The translations under genes and the position numbers were made by a program. DNA of 64,000 nucleotides from contig JAYOKZ010000001.1 in assembly GCA_038120095.1 (NCBI GenBank), positions 124,001 through 188,000 on the forward strand, written 5' to 3'. Of the stretch, positions 61,180-64,000 are shown piece after piece (positions within the stretch are counted from its first letter, which is position 1; every line of letters begins with the position of its first letter). The stretch is from UBA2589 sp038120095 (GTDB taxonomy: Bacteria; Gemmatimonadota; Gemmatimonadetes; Longimicrobiales; Gaopeijiaceae). The notes beneath the pieces were generated by a model. It saw only the letters and a list, made by a program, of their open reading frames with translations, was not told the origin of the DNA and searched no databases.

Positions 61180-62055
61180 TTAACGCTCGATGGGAGCCCT
61201 CACCGAATTGCCCCACTCGGTCCACGAACCATCGTAATTACGAACGTTCTCGAATCCGAGCAGATATGTCAGGACGAACCACGAGTGGCTCGATCGCTCT
61301 CCGATGCGGCAGTAGGTGACGACCTCGTCCGCAGGATCGAGTCCGTGATCCTCCTGATAAAGCGCCCGAAGCTCATCTGCCGAGCGGAACGTTCCATCGT
61401 CGTTGGTCGCGAGCTTCCACGGCACACTGGACGCACCCGGGATGTGGCCGCCCCGAAGCGCACCCTCCTGCGGGTAGTCAACCATGTGAATGCGCTCACC
61501 CGAGAACTCTTCCGGGGAGCGAACATCGACGAGTCGTCCGTTCACACGAAGGTGCTGCATGACATCGTCTCGAAATGCGCGTGCCCTCTCGTCATCACGT
61601 TCGACGACCGGGTACTGACTCCTGACCGGCGCGGGAACGTCCGCGGTCATGGGACGCTCTTCCCTCCTCCACGCGGCCCGACCCCCATCGAGCAGCCTCA
61701 CATCGGGGTGACCGAACAGCGTGAACACCCAGAACGCGTAGGCCGCCCACCAGTTGTAATTGTCACCATAGAGGACAACGGTGGAATCCCGGGAGATCCC
61801 CTTCGACGCCATGAGCTCGGCGAATCCTGCCCCGTCGATATAGTCGCGCGTGAGCGAGTCATTCAGATCCATGTGCCAGTCGATCTTGACCGATCCCGGA
61901 ATGTGTCCCGTCTCGTACAGCAGGACGTCTTCATCCGACTCAACGACCACCACGTCTGGATCCTCGAGGTGGTCAGCGAGCCACGCTGTTGACACGAGAT
62001 GCTCGGGGCGGGCATAGCCCTTGAAGTGGTCCGATGAATCTTGAACGGCGGGCAT
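61180..62055 (-). CDS. rhodanese-type sulfurtransferase, two-domain
   Basis: The 291-residue enzyme has two rhodanese domains. The first ends in LLDGGRAAWRREERP and has Asp-rather-than-Cys at the catalytic loop (VLYGDNYNWWA). The second carries the active Cys in VVTYCRIGERSSHSWF, matching thiosulfate rather than 3-mercaptopyruvate sulfurtransferase (CRIGER loop). It transfers sulfane sulfur from thiosulfate to cyanide or another thiol. It is divergent from a SufE gene, 122 bases apart, which may receive related sulfur flow. No signal peptide, so probably cytoplasmic. Confidence 0.93.
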   Translation of the reverse strand: MPAVQDSSDHFKGYARPEHLVSTAWLADHLEDPDVVVVESDEDVLLYETGHIPGSVKIDWHMDLNDSLTRDYIDGAGFAELMASKGISRDSTVVLYGDNYNWWAAYAFWVFTLFGHPDVRLLDGGRAAWRREERPMTADVPAPVRSQYPVVERDDERARAFRDDVMQHLRVNGRLVDVRSPEEFSGERIHMVDYPQEGALRGGHIPGASSVPWKLATNDDGTFRSADELRALYQEDHGLDPADEVVTYCRIGERSSHSWFVLTYLLGFENVRNYDGSWTEWGNSVRAPIER

Positions 62056-62177
62056 TACCCTCTCCAGGTTGACATGTCACGCTCGCCTCAGTGTCGTTAC
62101 GAGGCAGCATATCACGTAAGTATCACACAGCGTGACCTGACCGGGAACGGTCCGGCCGACCGACGGTATCCGTCGCT

Positions 62178-62612
62178 ATGTGCATCCCCGACCCTCTCCA
62201 ACGGATCGTCACGCGTTTCGAGCGCGCACCGAAGAATCTCAAGGTTCAGGCGCTCCTGCATTACTCCGAGAAGTTGCCCTCGCTTCCGGCCGACATGCTC
62301 GATGACCGCGGGGACCTCGAGCAGGTTCATGAGTGCCAAACACCTTTTTTCGTCGCGACCCGCGTGGATCCGGACGGCTCCGTTCACCTGTTTTTCGACG
62401 CTCCCCCGGAAAGTCCGACGGTTCGAGGTTTCGCCGGCATCCTGTTCGAGGGTCTGGACGGCCTGTCGACCCGAGAGGTTCTCGCCGTCCCACCCGACTT
62501 TTTCAGTGCGATGGGCCTCGGCGAGGTGGTGTCCCCTCTTCGACTGAGGGGCATGAGTGCGATTCTGGCGAGGCTTCAGCGACAGGTGCGCGAAACATCC
62601 GATCGCGACTAG
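62178..62612 (+). CDS. sufE: SufE-family sulfur acceptor
   Basis: The 144-residue protein has the SufE fold: LQRIVTRFERAPKNLKVQAL, ALLHYSEKLPSLP, then the sulfur-accepting Cys53 in VHECQTPFF, VHLFFDAPPESPTVRGFAG and LRLRGMSAILARLQRQV. SufE takes persulfide sulfur from the cysteine desulfurase SufS for iron-sulfur cluster assembly. No sufBCDS genes are nearby. Its TAG stop lies within a CTAG shared with the stop of the convergent small gene. Confidence 0.93.
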   Translation: MCIPDPLQRIVTRFERAPKNLKVQALLHYSEKLPSLPADMLDDRGDLEQVHECQTPFFVATRVDPDGSVHLFFDAPPESPTVRGFAGILFEGLDGLSTREVLAVPPDFFSAMGLGEVVSPLRLRGMSAILARLQRQVRETSDRD

Positions 62613-62917
62613 TCCGGCCGAGACCGACCAGGCTCTCGGGGCGGATGACTGCTCCGCACGGTGTAGACGTCCCCGCTTTCCTCCATTTTCTCGTCCTCAT
62701 ACGGGGCCGTCACCCGTCGGTACAGTTCGAGCTTGGCGCATTCGAGGACGCCGATCGCTTCATTGAGGTGCGCATACCTGATCCGGCCGTCAGCTAGAGC
62801 ACACCGTGCCAGATATGCGTCGACGAGAAGGGTGATCGCATAATTCAATTCACCGGCATTCGCTGGCTCCGCTCCATCGGCCAGTCGTGTACGGGCACTT
62901 TGATCGATGTACGGCAT
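62609..62917 (-). CDS. small conserved protein, unknown function
   Basis: The 102-residue protein begins MPYIDQSARTRL and contains AGELNYAITLLVDAYLA, LNEAIGVLECAKLELYRRV and TAPYEDEKMEESGDVY. I know this pattern (GELNY ... GVLE ... YRR ... PYE ... ENGDVY) from a widespread small-protein family of unknown function, found in bacteria and phages. The family motif supports the start at ATG 62917. No domain with known function is visible. It overlaps the 3' end of sufE tail to tail by four bases. Confidence 0.78.
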   Translation of the reverse strand: MPYIDQSARTRLADGAEPANAGELNYAITLLVDAYLARCALADGRIRYAHLNEAIGVLECAKLELYRRVTAPYEDEKMEESGDVYTVRSSHPPREPGRSRPD

Positions 62918-62986
62918 GAGCTCTGCTCCAGTGCAAAGGTTCGACGGCGCAAAGTGTCCGCACTCCCCGGAACCCGCGACCCCGAA

Positions 62987-64000
62987 TTATCGAGGCAGAA
63001 GTGCAACCGCAGCGGCACGATCGGACAGGCGGCTAACCCGACCCTGAAACATTCGGCCTTTCCCGCCACCGCTTCCGCCCATGGCCTCTGCGATTCGGGG
63101 CCCGATCTCGGTTACATCGACGTCTGACATCTCTCCGGCAGCGAGAAGGAAGAAGCCGGCCTCCTCCCCCCCGGCCGTCAGCAGCACCGCACGGGTTGGG
63201 TCCAACGAAGCGAACTCTCGTGCGACCCGCTGCATGAACGAGAGATCGTGATTCCCGACGTGCTCCACAGACACGGCTTCGGTGCGCCCCGCGAGCTTGT
63301 GTGCGATCGCCACGGTCAGCTCGTCCTCGAGACGCCGCACGGTTCGCGCTCCATCCTTCACCTGCTCGATCCTCAATTCGGCCGCAGCGATCAGTTCGTC
63401 GTCTGCCGCTCCGAGCAGGCCACGCAATGCCGCCGACCGCTCGACTTCCTCGCCGAGCCTTCGCCGAACTCGTTCTCCTGCCACGTAAAACAGACGAGTC
63501 CCCCCGCGCTGTGATTGCGAACCGAGGAGCTTGATCGCCTCCAGCTCCGCTGTGCTCGAGCAGTGCGTGCCGCCGCAGGTGTTCACGTCGACGCCGTCGA
63601 TCTCAACGAGACGCACGTCGCCGGAGTGGCCGGCAGGGAGGCCCCGCGACCGGACCTCCGAACTCTGATATTCGCCCATCGTCACCCGACGAGCACGAAC
63701 CGCTCGAGCTGCTCGGACCTCGGTCGCTATGGCGTTCTCCAGCAACCGCAGCTGCTCCGCGTCCAGGAGTTCCACGTCGAGCTCTACGTCCGAGACTCGT
63801 TCCCCGAGATGAAACGCGGTGGTTGGCCAACCGAACTGGTCTGCCGCCACTGCCGTCAGAAGATGCTGCGCCGTGTGCTGCTGCATGTGGTCGAAGCGGC
63901 GGACCCAGTCCAGCTCGACCGTCACCTCCCCCGGTTCCAGCGACGCCTCGAGCACATGGATGATCTCACCATCCAGCCTGAGCACATCGCACACCCTGAC
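62987..64000 (-). CDS. AlaX-like alanyl-tRNA editing protein (5' end outside window)
   Basis: The frame is open to the right edge, so the N-terminus is cut off; at least 337 residues are visible. The zinc-binding editing domain of alanyl-tRNA synthetase is present: HMQQHTAQHLLTAVA (HxxxH) and VNTCGGTHCSSTAEL (CGGTHC). The GGTRLFYVAG segment and a helical part lead to a DHHA1-like C-terminal domain (AVLLTAGGEEAGFFLLA, GGSGGGKGRMFQG). It should hydrolyse Ser or Gly mischarged on tRNA(Ala). The catalytic aminoacylation domain does not appear to be part of it, judging from how the visible start (VRVCDVLRLDGEIIHVLE) looks like the AlaX N-terminal barrel. Confidence 0.88.
   Translation of the reverse strand, partial: VRVCDVLRLDGEIIHVLEASLEPGEVTVELDWVRRFDHMQQHTAQHLLTAVAADQFGWPTTAFHLGERVSDVELDVELLDAEQLRLLENAIATEVRAARAVRARRVTMGEYQSSEVRSRGLPAGHSGDVRLVEIDGVDVNTCGGTHCSSTAELEAIKLLGSQSQRGGTRLFYVAGERVRRRLGEEVERSAALRGLLGAADDELIAAAELRIEQVKDGARTVRRLEDELTVAIAHKLAGRTEAVSVEHVGNHDLSFMQRVAREFASLDPTRAVLLTAGGEEAGFFLLAAGEMSDVDVTEIGPRIAEAMGGSGGGKGRMFQGRVSRLSDRAAAVALLPR

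Noticed and set aside
60808..61992. Open frame of 394 codons on the plus strand
   Set aside because: It is antisense to the propeller-amidohydrolase start and the rhodanese gene, both strongly supported.
1..64000. CRISPR arrays, insertion sequences, prophage or defence genes
   Set aside because: No regularly spaced repeats, transposase or integrase motifs, terminal inverted repeats or phage structural genes were seen on either strand.

Overview
The window is GC-rich, densely coding bacterial chromosome with short gaps and no tRNA, rRNA, insertion sequence, prophage or CRISPR array that I can see. The gene content is a secreted and outer-membrane protein set typical of a diderm: lipoproteins with clear lipoboxes, a TonB-dependent receptor, two DUF5916 barrel proteins, a VPS10-type propeller, NHL propellers, M28 and M20 peptidases, and heptose epimerase HldD for LPS core. 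This mix is what I associate with Gemmatimonadota, probably an aerobic marine or soil heterotroph. That placement is inference; no marker gene suitable for phylogeny is complete here.

Layout. 1-6943: a VPS10-like propeller cut by the left edge (-), then a DUF305 metal-binding lipoprotein, an LVIVD-repeat protein and hldD (+). 7031-10577: a probable metal-uptake locus (small Cys/His-rich secreted protein, lipoprotein, TonB receptor). 10588-13838: DUF5916 protein (-) divergent from a DUF481 barrel (+). 13885-17651: winged-helix regulator (-) divergent from SulP transporter and beta-carbonic anhydrase, a likely bicarbonate module, then yjbQ and a DoxX-like protein. 17676-25935: sirtuin, NHL propeller, AbgB-like amidohydrolase, a zinc-ribbon protein and a helical protein downstream of ychF, an unknown secreted protein and a cupredoxin lipoprotein. 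25948-26706: polysaccharide-initiating sugar transferase with a textbook sigma-54 promoter. 26944-36495: M28 peptidase, NHL propeller, arylamine N-acetyltransferase, a two-subunit molybdenum hydroxylase, a GWxTD-like secreted protein and a third NHL propeller. 36653-40029: compact minus-strand run glpD, Vps62-like, two YbjQ proteins. 40206-43088: Rieske oxygenase converging on a TauD-like dioxygenase, then a small barrel protein. 43269-53421: secreted hydrolases in two operon-like groups (amidase + M20; DUF5916 + M28 + sulfatase) around a lone FabH. 53459-64000: DUF4015 glycosidase-like protein, MscS channel, degenerate alpha/beta hydrolase, GAF-GGDEF cyclase, propeller-amidohydrolase fusion, rhodanese divergent from SufE, a small conserved protein and an AlaX-like editing protein cut by the right edge.

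How it fits together: much of the window serves envelope work, i.e. degrading peptides, amides and sulfated material outside the cytoplasm, importing metal and bicarbonate, and building LPS and exopolysaccharide. I do not see a defence system or biosynthetic cluster. The most interesting signals are regulatory (sigma-54 promoter plus inverted repeat before the sugar transferase; direct repeats between the divergent regulator and SulP), the glpD/Vps62/YbjQ gene group, the ychF-linked helical plus zinc-ribbon pair, and several enzymes whose catalytic residues differ from their families.
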